A DNA stretch of 64,000 bases. It comes from Sambucus nigra. Its lineage: Eukaryota; Streptophyta; Magnoliopsida; Dipsacales; Adoxaceae. Made by a program: the position numbers and the translations under genes. This document shows, piece after piece, positions 53,587 through 64,000 of this stretch (positions are counted from its first letter, which is position 1; every line of letters starts with the position of its first letter). The DNA lies in assembly GCA_949130495.1 (NCBI GenBank), contig OX422216.1, positions 365,948,605 through 366,012,604 of the forward strand, given 5' to 3'. Under the pieces are notes generated by a model. The model worked only from the letters and a program-made list of their open reading frames with translations. It ran no database searches and was not told the DNA's origin.

Positions 53587-56583
53587 TGTGACACCCTATC
53601 TAATTAAATACCGGGTAGCTACTCCTTTATAAATTAATACAGAATATCAAGTTGGTTTAGTCTTAGCATCAACGTCGAAAAACATTTAATTCGTTACTAG
53701 CCACCTAATATTTAAAAAGTGAGATGCCAATTTTTATTAATTAAATTAACTTACAACCAAAGTAAGGAATAACCAACCATTCAACATTCAAATAAACAAT
53801 ATCATAGGAATATTTAATAGAAATAAATAACAACGTCTGGAGTAACACTCCAAATGTAGTTTCAATGCCAAATAATCCTAATACAAAAGTCTGAATATCT
53901 AAATAAATTCAACAACTGAAATGAAAATGAAAGTCTGAAATTTCTATCTCTAAATGAAAAAGGGTGACATACCCTAACCGATGTAGAAAACTCTATAAGA
54001 ATCAAATATATATGGTGGAAGTGTCTAATATTAAGATCCTGCAACTTCCACAGCAGCTACAACACGTCAATAAAATGGAACTCCTATGCTTGGCGTCCTT
54101 GTGGCTGGGCACCTAAAAGGTTTTTACAAAACAAAATACATTTGGAAGCAAACGGGTCAGAGCCCGATGTGAAAATAGTTTAAAACAACAAGTGTTTAAA
54201 TTGCAATAAATAGTAAATATCATCTACATATTAGTCACGTGCTCTCACTTGAGATTCTCAACCCTCAACTATTGTGCATGCCTAACGCATATTACTACCC
54301 ATCCTAGCTACGCTATCCACCAATATTATTGGTACCAAATCTTTGTCTATAGGAATTACTATATTGAGCAACCCATATTACCCAAATACCATGGAATTTC
54401 CATTACCATTACCATTATTTATTAATTTATTTCAAGCAACTTAATACTCATTTTGAATTTCCACAAGTTTATGTTATTCTATAGGTTCCATCCTAACTCA
54501 TCTACCAAGCAATAGAGTAGAATAATCTCAAGTATATATTTATATCACTCTCAGTACATATATACACATATGGCACCCCTAGGCTGAGCTGCGGTGCATG
54601 CATACTCTGTTATCAAATCTCGATACATCACGTACGTAAGGATTACGAGTTCTGAATCACTAAGGAACCGTATCAATACAAATCACACATATTGGAGGCG
54701 AACATAGTTCACATACCCATGGGTCACTCACATACCTATATTCCCATGGTCAGCCAACTTTTTAACTCACAAGTAAGTCTTTACAGTCGTATGTTCTGAG
54801 GAAGTAATCTAAAGTCCCCCCCGAAGGCACACGAAGACAAAAATGTCCCCTTTCTAAAACCTCCCGTGATAGCAAGTATGGTAGGTATGTCATACACAAA
54901 ATCATCCATACATTAGGAAGTCAAATAACCTAAGTGTTTATAAATTAATATAGGTATTCTCACGTCCCATATTATAAGTCTCATACTTAGTATAGTTTAT
55001 ATCCCGAATATCCTACATATTAGTTGTTTGACGCGATAATTCTTGTCATATAAATTCGAGTACTTAAACCTATCCCAAAGGTTACTAAATCTCCTACTTG
55101 TCTCTAAGGTTATTTTAGTAATTTAAAATCCCCTTACTACTGTCTCTAACCTTAAGTTATTATTTATCCGAATTAAATTCAAGTTCCCAAAATTTCCAAC
55201 CGCAACTCACTCGTCGGACACTCGAAAGTTTATCATTTAGTTCCAACAAAACCAATATATTTCGGGCCTTAATTATAACCCTGCTGACCTTCCCTAAGTT
55301 CTATTACTTTTAATTAAATCACTCCAATAACTCTTGAAACTTAGGATTGGGTAAAACCTTAAAAGGAAAATATAACAAAATTTTTGGATAAGTCGATCGA
55401 TCGAAGATAGGGGTCGTTCGATCGAACCAGTCGATCGATCGACATTCATGGTCGATCGATCGATCCATCAGGTATGGCTGCGATTTTGCATATTATTTCC
55501 TACGAGTTTCTTTAATTTCAGACCTTAAATCCTCTATTTTGATGTTCCAAACTCCCAAATACTTATACAAATGGTTACACCAACATAAATACATAATCTC
55601 TAACGTCTCAGAATCATCAAATCATCATGGGGTATAATTATCTTGGATTAAATCATGTATTTTTCATAAAAACCCTTATTCTTCATTTTTTCTTCAAGAA
55701 CATCGAGTATCTCAACATAAATCCTTGAATTTGTATACATGGATCATGATTTCGTTGTCTCTACATATCAGAACTTCAACTACATGCAAAACCTACCCAT
55801 ATTTAAGATTAAATTCTCCTAATTCATGAAATTATCAATATTTCAACTTTAGTCTCCAATTCTAAACTACCATGGATAATATATTTGTTGAATCATAAAG
55901 ATTTAAATCACTTGCCTCAAATGGAAGTTCTGATCCTTTGGAGAAGATGATATAGGGGTGATCCTCTCTTTTCGATCTATGCTTTGGTGGTAACGGCGGT
56001 GCAAAAGGTGTAGAGGTGGTGGTTCAAGGCTTGGGAATCCTTTCTCCTTCCTCCTGTAATGGCTTCCTTAGCTTCTATTTTTGATAAAACCCTAATGGCC
56101 TAACCTAGCATCTGATATAGCCTTAGAAATTTCGTGGGTCTTAATACTCTAAAAATTAAAATGCCCAAAATACCCTCCTGGGTTAATGGTTTGGCCTAAA
56201 ATTGCCCCGGGTCCCAAACAAAACCCCCAGGTAGACTTTTTTGACTATATCGATACTTCTGGACATGTTGGCGCACTCAAAATGACCATTTGGGTGACTT
56301 AGAAATAAATTACTCTTTTAATTCATTAAATTGGGTCTCGACACGACTGGCACGCGCGTCCCAACTTAATTTTCAAAACTGTCGTATTTTTCACTTGTGA
56401 CAATTTTAATAAGTTCATAATCATATATTACTATACCCGCTCAGTAATATTCAACATAATTACCATAATCAAATACTAACTCTCATCTCGCTAGTATTTA
56501 AATCCAGATTAATTACCAATTAATTTTTCATTTTAATTCAATTAATCCTATAATTAAAATCAGTAAAAATATGGGATATTACT
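53587..56583 (-). mobile_element. 3.0-kb solo LTR
   Basis: Begins TGTGACACCC and ends GGGATATTACT (probably from ...ATTACA). The flanks GAGGC (53582-53586) and AAGGC (56584-56588) match at four of five. On the minus strand it has TAGGGTTTTATC, a GA-rich leader and a CTTCCATTTGAGGCAAG phrase (about 55910-55935), as in the 14441-17057 LTR, so it is read leftward. No PBS, PPT or pol. Confidence 0.75.
55389..55465 (-). promoter_or_regulatory. GATC-core palindrome cluster in the solo LTR
   Basis: TCGATCGATCGA (55393-55404), GTTCGATCGAAC (55416-55427), GTCGATCGATCGAC (55430-55443) and TCGATCGATCGA (55452-55463), four perfect palindromes in 71 bases. Confidence 0.7.
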
Positions 56584-56588
56584 AAGGC

Positions 56589-57271
56589 CTGCAAATATTT
56601 CAAAGTGTTTTAAATGGTAAGAAAGGGCTTGAATACCAAAATGACTTCAGGACGCCTACATAGCCAAAATTCATCAAAGTCCATGTAGTTCGTAAGTTGA
56701 ACCAGGTTGGGTCTAACCTATAATTTGAATCTAGGGTATCACTCTTGATTTATAAAAATAGATGTCAAATGTGTTGAAAATGTAGAAAATTATGTGAATA
56801 CTCTAAATTAGTAATTGTGGTACAAGCCCCCTTTTTTAGGCTTTCAATTTATGAAAATATATTTGAATGTACACATGATAATAAAAAGAGTAGGATTAGT
56901 CACAAAAGGATATTACAAAATGGGATTAATATTACTAATAAGAGACTCTAAGGCCTTATGTCTCAGTGAACACTATATAACACAAACCACCAATTGAGGC
57001 AACCGTACAAATAGTGAACATCAATAGAAACCCTGACCATTCATTTGGTTTCCTCATATTGGCTGTTTGTCATCAGTGTCGCATTCAAAACTTAATCAGA
57101 TCTACAGATTCATTACAAAATGTGAGCGACGAGGAAATAAGGGAAAGATAACTAAATATATGAGTTAAAGATGAACACACGTTAATAATTAAAAGGGTAA
57201 TTCCAATACATACGATACAAATAGGGTTGTCATACAAGGATTAACTAAATAATAATTTAATAATATTTTCA
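56589..57271. other. No gene recognised
   Basis: AT-rich flank of the solo LTR; no coding or repeat signal seen. Confidence 0.4.
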
Positions 57272-57509
57272 AACTCTTATGGGACCGTTTTAAGGCTATT
57301 TTACGTTTTAACCCTTCGATGCCATGTTTTTATGCTTTAAGTCTATTTTTTTGCAAATTTACGTCATACATTCAAACCGGGAGCCCCGTAACTACGCGGT
57401 CGGTTCCTACGAGTCACATTGGTCCCGTGCGAGTTATTCGTGACTCTTACGGGACCGTTTTGTGGCTGTTTTACATATTCACCCATCGATGGCATATTTT
57501 TATGCTTAT
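57272..57509 (+). repeat. Two diverged direct repeats, period 170 bp
   Basis: actcttatgggaccgtttt at 57273 and actcttacgggaccgtttt at 57443, each followed by a related 50-base stretch ending tttttatgctt. Confidence 0.75.
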
Positions 57510-57514
57510 GTACT

Positions 57515-57544
57515 CCCCCCCCCCCCCCCCCCACACACACACAG
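57515..57544. repeat. Poly-C / (CA)n microsatellite
   Basis: 18 C followed by an ACAC run. A run this pure is prone to sequencing error. Confidence 0.9.
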
Positions 57545-57655
57545 GAAGTGACAAGAAACAAATGCGCCAATTGTCTTTGTACAATTTAGTATTCCTATCC
57601 AAAATAATTTCTTTCTGATAATTGGGTAACGATGAGAAATGAGGATACCTGTTCC

Positions 57656-58171
57656 CTACAGTTGAACATTGGAAGTACTCGGGGAATCATCTGGTGGTAT
57701 TGGGAATCCAGCATTTTGTATCATACGAAACAACTTGTTGGTGGTCTCTTTCAACTTTTGAATCTCTTCACGATGACGAGTCTCTCCCTCCTCAATCCTC
57801 TTTTGCAACCTTTCGATCTCGCTCTCGTAAAAGTGAGAAGGCATGGACCTTACAGATGGCGGTTGAATACCAACTCCCCTACATAATGCACGTCCATGTC
57901 CGTCATGACCAATGACATCCTCAAAGATTTTATCTCTCACTTTCGGGTCATTCTGTTGTTCTTCTTCTATCGCATTCAACTGTCTTTGTATACTTTCCTA
58001 CAAATTAAGAAAAGAGTTTTAAACAGTGTGCAATAACATAAAACATTTATTGCAATATTTTTTACATTAGGTAACAAGGATGGACATTAAAATATAATAC
58101 CTCTATACCAGCCGCTCCATCCTCCATATTATACGTCTTATCCTTCAACCTTCGAGTCTCTTTATACACAC
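57656..58171 (-). pseudogene. CACTA (En/Spm) Transposase_24-type fragment, two exons
   Basis: Minus strand. Exon 1 (58171-58101) reads TIDKLSVYKETRRLKDKTYN, then MEDGAAGIE. An intron of 103 bp (58100-57998; gtatta...tttgtag) joins in phase to exon 2 (57997-57656), which reads ESIQRQLNAIEEEQQNDPKV, then FEDVIGHDGHGRALCRGVG, a helical Glu/Arg-rich stretch, and ends PPDDSPSTSNVQL before a stop. The order of thread-like YKETxxxKD, acidic helix, FxxVxGxDxxGRxxxxG and coiled coil matches the C-terminal part of plant En/Spm-family transposase_24 proteins. The N-terminal part is missing; a CACTA end lies right upstream (58603). The frame is open across both exons. Confidence 0.6.
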
Positions 58172-58197
58172 TAAGCTTGTCGATAGTCATTAAAATT

Positions 58198-58603
58198 CCG
58201 TCCCTTTTGATATAGCAAAAGGGATGGTTTAAAATTCCATCCCTTAAAATAACCCGGGAAAAATTAGCGCTAAAAAATCGTATATGCTTTAAGGGACGGT
58301 TTTAATTACCGTCCTTTTTACAAACCGTCCCTTTTGATATAGCAAAAGGGATGGTTTTAAATTTCGTCCCTTAAAATAACCCGGGAAAAATTAGCGCTAA
58401 AAAACCGTATATGCTTTAAGGGACGGTTTTAATTACCGTCCTTTTTGAGAAATACCAAAAGGGACGGTTTTTAAAAAACCGTCCCTTTTGTTATCATCAA
58501 AAAGGACGGTAATTAAAATCGTCCCTTCTGGTATAGTATTAGGGACAAAAGGACACGGCCGTCCCTAATACTCCCGTCCCTAATATTCATTTGCCTTGTA
58601 GTG
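58198..58603 (-). mobile_element. CACTA end with tandem and inverted GGGACGG subterminal repeats
   Basis: The right edge reads CCTTGTAGTG (58594-58603), i.e. CACTACAAGG on the minus strand, a CACTA terminus. A 127-bp unit starting ccgtcccttttgatatagc is present twice (58198-58324 and 58325-58450), each containing gggacggttttaattaccgt. An inverted arm follows (58455-58570). The RNA of either strand could fold into long hairpins. Confidence 0.7.
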
Positions 58604-58676
58604 CAGATTGACTGCTTGTCATGCCTTTTATTATTTCCTGTAGCATCATATTATATTTAGGATTATAATTTATATA

Positions 58677-58931
58677 TTATTTTATTATAGCGTGTACATA
58701 TATGATAATTAAATTCAAACTCGGTAGAGTCAAACCCAATTTGTCTATGAATTTATTGGTCTCTTTATCCCATCGAAAATTCAAGTACGAGTTGACTCGA
58801 TTAAGATCTCTACCTTCTTTTAGAGTCTCCTTGGTCCTGTCCATCCATTCATCCTTCAAATCATCATATGATTTTGCCTCAAGTTTGTGGATATGAACTT
58901 TGAGAATGCGGGATTCTATGGAATGATTCAT
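58677..58931 (-). other. Unassigned 84-codon open frame
   Basis: Minus-strand frame starting MNHSIESRILKVHIHKLEAK, hydrophilic, ending hydrophobic. No motif recognised; it lies between the CACTA end and a Sirevirus-like LTR. It may be chance. Confidence 0.2.
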
Positions 58932-58939
58932 ATACTAGT

Positions 58940-59937
58940 CAACCACACACAAATTCCAATTTTAGCAAATTTTATCTTTTATTTAATAATGTGCATACAA
59001 AAATGTGGTCCAATTTTAATAAAGTAAACCAATAGTGTAAATACTCAAAGAAGTAAGGCAAAATCCCTAAAGGAGCAAAACCTTATATTCAGCACTATAG
59101 AGTAATTGACATACACAATCGACTTATAGATTACTTAAAAAGACCGAGTATAACGCGTAGAGTCTTCAATTCCTTCTAAAGAATATGGTCCAATCTAGTG
59201 TTGTCCATAAAAAAAGGTATTCTCTCGATATCTACCGATCGTCCTTTCTTCTTCTTCGGTAGTGAAACCTCGATTCCACAAGTCAACAGTAGAGATGGAC
59301 TCTACAAGGGTTTATGCAAAGTTTAAGGAAACTAGGGTTTCGTAAACTCACAAATCATATAGAGTGATGTATGATTTGAAAAACAAAATATTGTTTTGAA
59401 AAACAAAGTATGAACATTTTTGGAACATGTATTGGATAATTGTTTTCGCCAGAAGTCTTATGAAATTTTGAGAAAAGGAGGTTTTTATAGAAAAAATACA
59501 AATTTTGAGGTGGTGGGATCGTTTGAACAAAAAATCAAATCAGATCTCGTTCTATCGATAACAAGATCTCGTTTGAACGACCTTCTGTCAAGGCAGGGAT
59601 GTCTCGTTTGAAGGGAATTAGATGATGGTTCTAAAGAGACTACATATCTCGTTTGAGACCAAAAAACTTTTATTATTTTTAAATTCCTTTTATAAAAAAC
59701 CTTCGATTTTTAAAACCTAACATCCCAAAATATGATTCATAAAAGTCTATGAAAACCGCAAGTTTATACCTCCACATATAGTTGGTGATGAATCCAAAAA
59801 CGAAGCTTGATCACTAACATGTTTTCGAATGAACTTAGAGATATAGAGTGTTCATTTTAAAATGTCAATTTGTAATGGGATACACCAAAGCTATAAAATA
59901 ATCCAAATCTATGAGAAATTATCAAATTGCTGTTACA
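58940..59937 (-). mobile_element. 3' LTR of a fifth Sirevirus-like copia element (left end approximate)
   Basis: On the minus strand it starts TGTAACAGC after a PPT-like gccaaagagggagatt (59938-59955). It has a TTCGAA-type cluster (59519-59650), a TATA box CTATAAAAAC (59481-59490), and the gttttgctcctttagggattt phrase in U5 (59070-59085) that elements 2-4 also carry (ggttttgcccctttggggg). No PBS adjoins its far end, so the copy is truncated or partial. Confidence 0.65.
59481..59650 (-). promoter_or_regulatory. Palindrome cluster and TATA box, fifth Sirevirus-like LTR
   Basis: Minus-strand order: tctcaaacgagat, ttcaaacgagacatcc, ggtcgttcaaacgagatc, gttatcgatagaacgagatc, ttgttcaaacgatc, then CTATAAAAAC. 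Same placement as in elements 2-4. Confidence 0.65.
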
Positions 59938-61255
59938 AATCTCCCTCTTTGGCTATTCTAGTACAAAGTAAAACCGAAATCAAATTACAATAAAACCCTC
60001 TAAAACAATAAATCCTAATATCCTCCTAATTATGGAAAAAGAATGACATTTGAACTTTGTTTTCAACTGAACTTGTTCTCCCTTTAGCTATATTTGTCTT
60101 CATATAGTGTAGTCCATGAAATCATCATCAAAGTAGAATATACCTACACGTATGAAACAAAAATACCGTGACGCGTACCAGTTTTAAAGAAAAATAAAAC
60201 TCCCCCTCAATTTGTTCTCGCCCTTTTTGTCTGTAATAGACAAAAGGGTTAGAAGCTAAGAATGAATAATGAGCATTACATGAAGAATAAAGATATCATC
60301 ATAAAGATAATCAATAAAGCACATGTAATGATAATCTCAAAAGGTATAAAAAGAAGGAAACCCTAGAGAACATATGCCCCTATTTTTTAAAATTTTTTCA
60401 AAAAAATTTCAATGGTATAAGTATAAAAGTACATATAGGTACAAAAACAGATAGTCACCATGGAGTAACACTAAAACATCTGAATCGTGAAAACGGAATG
60501 TAATTGTGTGAATATTTCCCAAAATAAATCGACATAAACATTCATAACATAGGTGCACGAAGTCATGGCACTTCTAAAGAAATAACTCAAAGTCTACGTT
60601 CGGTATAAAATAGTGAACTCAAATGAAATTGACTCGACTTAAATAATATGTTATGAATGTAAAAGATTCTCACACCAATAACACCAAACTATTTATTATT
60701 TTTCAAGAAAGTCCGTTGTGCAAACTCATTGATCTTCCACTTTATAACTCCCTCAAAATTTCTCATATATAAGAATTCACTCTCAAATATTTTGAAGAAA
60801 TCATAATGCTAATATGTAGTGAAACATCAATGAATATAAACTAAATGGCCTTGTCACTTCTATTTTTTGTCTGTCGTAAATCTTTTTAGGCTCTTGTATG
60901 CAAATGGTGGCTTTTAACGTAAATAATATTTATATATTCCATAGCCCCTTTCCATTTCTTAACAGATATCAATATTTTCGGGAAACAAAATTTGGGAAAT
61001 GGTTCTTACGTGCACAACTTATCTCTTTTTACATTTGATTCATTATTAAGTAGAATTGAGATGACAACATCGTATTCAATATACGACAAGTAAGTACAAT
61101 GTGAAAAAATTCCATGCACGTGTGCAATTAAGGTGACAAGGAGTCTAACATGTAGAAAGGAATCATAAATGAACGACGTAATGATATCCGCATATTATTA
61201 AGCACACTAACGAAATAAAGTCATGTCTCAAATCACATTATTAAGCATACATTAT
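59938..61255 (-). mobile_element. 3' non-coding region of the fifth Sirevirus-like element
   Basis: No ORF. On the minus strand it shares order and phrases with the same region of element 4: catgttagactcc/catgtttgact, gagggagtt before the cgttattggtgt box (60690-60760 versus 41300-41400), and a gggggagtttt PPT group (60195-60215). Gag and the 5' part are missing. Confidence 0.6.
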
Positions 61256-61800
61256 TCTTAGCATGATTAGTAGTTAGTTTAAAGGCTGGGATCATATTCC
61301 CATCATTAATGGGTGTTGAGCTTTGAAATCTAGAGTTTGTTTATAAATCTGTTTAATTAAAACCTTGTGTATTAAAGTTGGAATATTAGGCATTTAACTT
61401 CCTTCGTCATGCAACGATAATGCTTATAGCGATATTGCAACTTTAATCCATTTGCGATCATATTTGAGCGAAAGTTTAATCTTTCATCGTTGAATTAAAT
61501 ATCTTTATGTTTGATGCTTATAATAAATCGAGTATGCTCGGTAAAATGTTTTCGAACCATAATCCCTTTTACGTGTTATTAGCCTATGGTGGGGATACGA
61601 TCCTAATGTCGTTTTAGTTGTTTAGTTTATTTGTGTAGTTAATTTCCTTGTCCTATTTGTGCAATAAATATATCATCTTTCACACTTTCCCCTTTCTTAA
61701 GTGTTAAATCAATTTAATCCTAAAAACCTTCCTCTGTGGATTCGATCCCTACTTGCTGCTATAATTTCATTTAAAGTGTACCAAATTGTGGTATCTTTTT
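61256..61800 (+). mobile_element. LTR-like fragment (gypsy-type U5 phrase)
   Basis: Ends with a phrase common before the 3' border of plant gypsy LTRs: cctctgtggattcgatccct then acttgctgctata (61731-61765). No pair or target duplication found. Confidence 0.35.
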
Positions 61801-62190
61801 GTATAGGGCGTAAACCTCCAACGACATGTTTTAAATACGAAGTTTATGTCTAGAGAACCCACTATTAAAATACCATTAAGAAGTATTTTGAACCTTGAGA
61901 GAAACGTGCACAATAAGAGCTTTGTCGTCTTGCTTAGGTACCCAAGCGGAGGTAACCTTTTGTTTGACCTTGTCGTTATTGGCTCTAGTCGGAGAATTAG
62001 AAGCGTTCTCAAACGACATAGTGGTTTGCCTTATTGATGAATACTTCTGTAATAATAATGCTCCACCAAAGAATAAAGACAATTCAGAAAAGGAAAAGAT
62101 GATACGGAAGGGATAGAGAAGGTCCCTATACCAAAAGAAAAAGATTCCTCTTTATTTGAGGAATTATTAAAGACTGAAGACGTGTGACAA
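61800..62190. other. Decayed coding-like sequence of unknown family
   Basis: Two candidate readings. On the minus strand 62019-61876 gives MSFENASNSPTRANN followed by a basic stretch. On the + strand, with one shift, 62110-62189 gives IEKVPIPKEKDSS then LFEELLKTEDV and a stop. Neither is identified, and only one can be real at most positions. Confidence 0.25.
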
Positions 62191-62315
62191 AAAAGACACA
62201 AATATCAAAAGATGACAAGTCTGCTTTATGAAAAACAAAGTGACAGACTTTATTTTTTTCTTTTTCACGGGATAGCTTTTGACAGTCAGTTTCTAATAAT
62301 TGTAGTGCCCTTGAT

Positions 62316-62324
62316 CTATAAAAG
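62316..62324 (+). promoter_or_regulatory. TATA-box candidate
   Basis: CTATAAAAG preceded by tgccctt-gat and followed by a purine-rich leader; the nearest decayed ORF begins about 700 bp downstream. Confidence 0.4.
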
Positions 62325-62344
62325 TGAGCATTAGTCAATTTGTT

Positions 62345-63020
62345 GAGGAGAGGCAAAGTAAAGGCAAAATAAGAAGTGAGAGAGGTTGTAAGAGAGAGAA
62401 TAATTTGTGTAAATTAGATTATGATAACGAGTGAGTAAACCTCTTATAGTTAGGGGAGACGTGAGAGTTATATTTACTTATGATATGTAACAAAAGTATT
62501 TTCTTTTCCAAAATCTCTTATGTGAAGTTGTTATTATACTCCAATCATCTCCAACTTTCTGTTTATAGAGGATTATTGTGTGGAACCTCTAGTATAACAT
62601 ATATATGTTATGCTGATGAATCGTCGTCAGGTTCCGATTTGTCGTGAGCCGTTAGCCAGGTTGGCATTAGGCGTGGTGGTATACAGGCAGGAAACATGTC
62701 CACTGAGAGTTACAGGAGGTACGGACCGAAAAAGGATAGTAACAAACTGAATAAGGGAAGAAGATAAAGTAATTGCAGACTAGAAGGAAGGTATAAACTC
62801 AAACCAAACCCCTAGCTATTTAAATATTATTGTAAAATTAAAAAATAATTATATAAGCCTTCAAATAACTACAGACTTTCTAGAATTTGTTAATTAAACA
62901 AACCCATATTTAATAAGAGAAATCCACGAGTGAACTCTCTTAGACCCCTTAGAAAGATTACTTAAAAAATCTGCATTAATATTCAGAGGAGGTACCTTCA
63001 CATGTATAAACCAGATTATT
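62345..63020. other. Leader-like non-coding region
   Basis: Holds a perfect 18-bp palindrome, ATAACATATATATGTTAT (about 62595-62612). No gene seen. Confidence 0.4.
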
Positions 63021-63640
63021 GTGTGGTTAACACGCGAAGTGCCTAAAATACAAACAATTAGAACAGAGATTCGTGATCTCTTCAATCAAGACTTAAGGTC
63101 TGAAGAGTTTGCAGAAGAACTTTCAGAACCAGGAAAATATCAAGAATATACTAGGATACTTAGAGATACTATAAACGTATTAAGATATATTAGACGTAAA
63201 AAGTTAACTAAAACAAGAGCTATATAGATTAGATCATGATGAGTTCGTCCACTCCTTAAACACGTAGAGATAGCTGCACTAAGAACTTATCATAGATTTT
63301 TATCATCTTACGGTGACAGTGATTTAGACGAATTCATAGAAGATAATATAGTCCTATTATTAACCAAATGTATAAAGAAGCTAGACGAATAAAACTCCAA
63401 TATCGCATTAAGTGTTTAAGATTAGATTATCTCCCTTCAAAACCTCTTGAAATTTCTAGACACCCTAAGGAAAATATTTGGATAGATAATCTTCACTATT
63501 TCGAAATATAGTACGATAGTAACAGCAAAACCTTAAAAGGTAATCCCAAACCTTCTACACGTAGGGTTCCATTTTAATTAGATTCTAAAATCTATTGGGT
63601 TAGAAATTTATGTTCCAAGAAACCTTAGAAAGATAACGTC
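63021..63640 (+). pseudogene. Decayed ORF of unknown family, possibly from a retroelement or old pararetrovirus
   Basis: The open stretch 63021-63224 is charged and helical (acidic first half, Arg/Lys-rich end). After a TAG, related readable pieces continue on the + strand with frame changes: an acidic helix near 63290-63390, a basic YKEARRIKLQYRIKC piece near 63370-63410, and an aromatic/basic piece near 63590-63620. The coding character spans about 600 bp and lies downstream of a TATA candidate. I do not recognise the family. The arrangement of ORF end, TATA region, leader and ORF start would fit an integrated pararetrovirus or an LTR element, but nothing diagnostic such as RT, movement or coat motif is visible. 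Confidence 0.3.
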
Positions 63641-64000
63641 CATAAAAGGCAAAGTCGTCCCAAGACCTTTTGAAAGGTAGCTAAATCCACATACTTAATC
63701 CACATGGAAGCTTGGCCGTATACACACACACATAGAGAGAGAGAAAGTCTCGTGTAAGGACTTCTTATGCTGCAAACCCAGTACATACCATTTTTTTAAA
63801 CTAGTAAAAAAATGAATTTTTTGTTGAAACTTCATGGATATGATGTCCACAGTTAGAAGATCATCTTTAATTTTTTTCATAAAAAAAGCCAATAAAAAAA
63901 AACGTTGAGATGAGGTGATATGTTAAAAAATTGTATAAATATTCATTTTCAATCGTTGAAATGTTGGGTCGGCACCAACCACTTTATTGATTTAATTTTT
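63641..64000. other. No gene recognised
   Basis: AT-rich tail of the window with a small (CA)n(GA)n tract (63720-63748). Confidence 0.5.

Noticed and set aside
55389..55465. CRISPR-like spacing of repeated palindromes
   Set aside because: Repeats are 12-14 bp and self-complementary with no regular spacers, in a plant LTR.
53049..58603. One single CACTA element spanning both CACTA-like ends
   Set aside because: The terminal sequences (CACTATGCC and CACTACAAGG) and the subterminal motifs differ, so they belong to two families.
62610..62660. Hammerhead-like ctgatga followed by paired bases
   Set aside because: The second core element (GAAA) and a consistent stem III are missing.

Overview
This window looks like nuclear DNA of a flowering plant with a large, repeat-rich genome, probably a eudicot, although the sequence does not fix the species. 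It is AT-rich. It holds plant-type LTR retrotransposons (Tat-lineage Ty3/gypsy, Sirevirus-like Ty1/copia, long Ty3-type solo LTRs), CACTA, hAT-MITE and Helitron ends, and traces of two plant gene families (DUF247 and a CDT2-like WD40 gene). I see no intact host gene, no rRNA or tRNA gene and no CRISPR. Almost every open reading frame is either a decayed transposon protein or a chance frame.

Layout. 1-374: edge of a minus-strand Tat element (PBS and LTR). 871-1092: acidic protein tail. 1284-14145: structurally complete but coding-dead Tat element (LTRs, PBS, gag, protease, RT/RNase H, second RNase H, integrase, antisense ORF, PPT, target duplication) with a solo LTR nested in pol. 14146-23520: 3' end and 3' LTR of a Sirevirus-like element, invaded by a solo LTR (14441-17057) and by a gag-only copia element (18617-23112). 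23521-31400: LTR-like DNA, a gypsy gag fragment, an LTR fragment, and a second Tat antisense ORF with its own TATA box and an intron. 31411-34362: CACTA end, Helitron 3' end, DUF247 pseudogene. 34619-45196: minus-strand copia element with a dead gag gene, carrying another gag-only element (35390-40319) inside its 3' LTR. 46955-47882: Tat-type LTR. 48801-49243: three-exon CDT2-like fragment. 49781-56583: LTR-like DNA with satellite-like repeats, a hAT MITE, CACTA subterminal repeats and a 3-kb solo LTR. 57656-58603: CACTA transposase fragment and CACTA end. 58940-61255: a fifth Sirevirus-like piece. 61256-64000: LTR-like DNA, then a decayed TATA-plus-ORF region of unknown family.

Main theme. 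Three related copia elements (18617-23112, 35390-40319, 34619-45196) keep LTRs, a tRNA-Met PBS, a PPT and a gag remnant but have no pol, so they must have depended on a partner element. Their LTRs, and LTRs of several other families here, carry clusters of short CpG-rich palindromes. In the copia LTRs these sit directly upstream of the TATA box. A motif such as CGAATCGATTCG recurs in a copia LTR and in an unrelated long solo LTR. This promoter-proximal palindrome theme is the most interesting signal in the window.

Insertion order can be read from target duplications and rejoined flanks: the solo LTR at 5921 is younger than the Tat element; the 18617 element is younger than the Sirevirus LTR; the 35390 element is younger than the 34619-45196 element; the hAT MITE is younger than the repeats at 51.4 kb.
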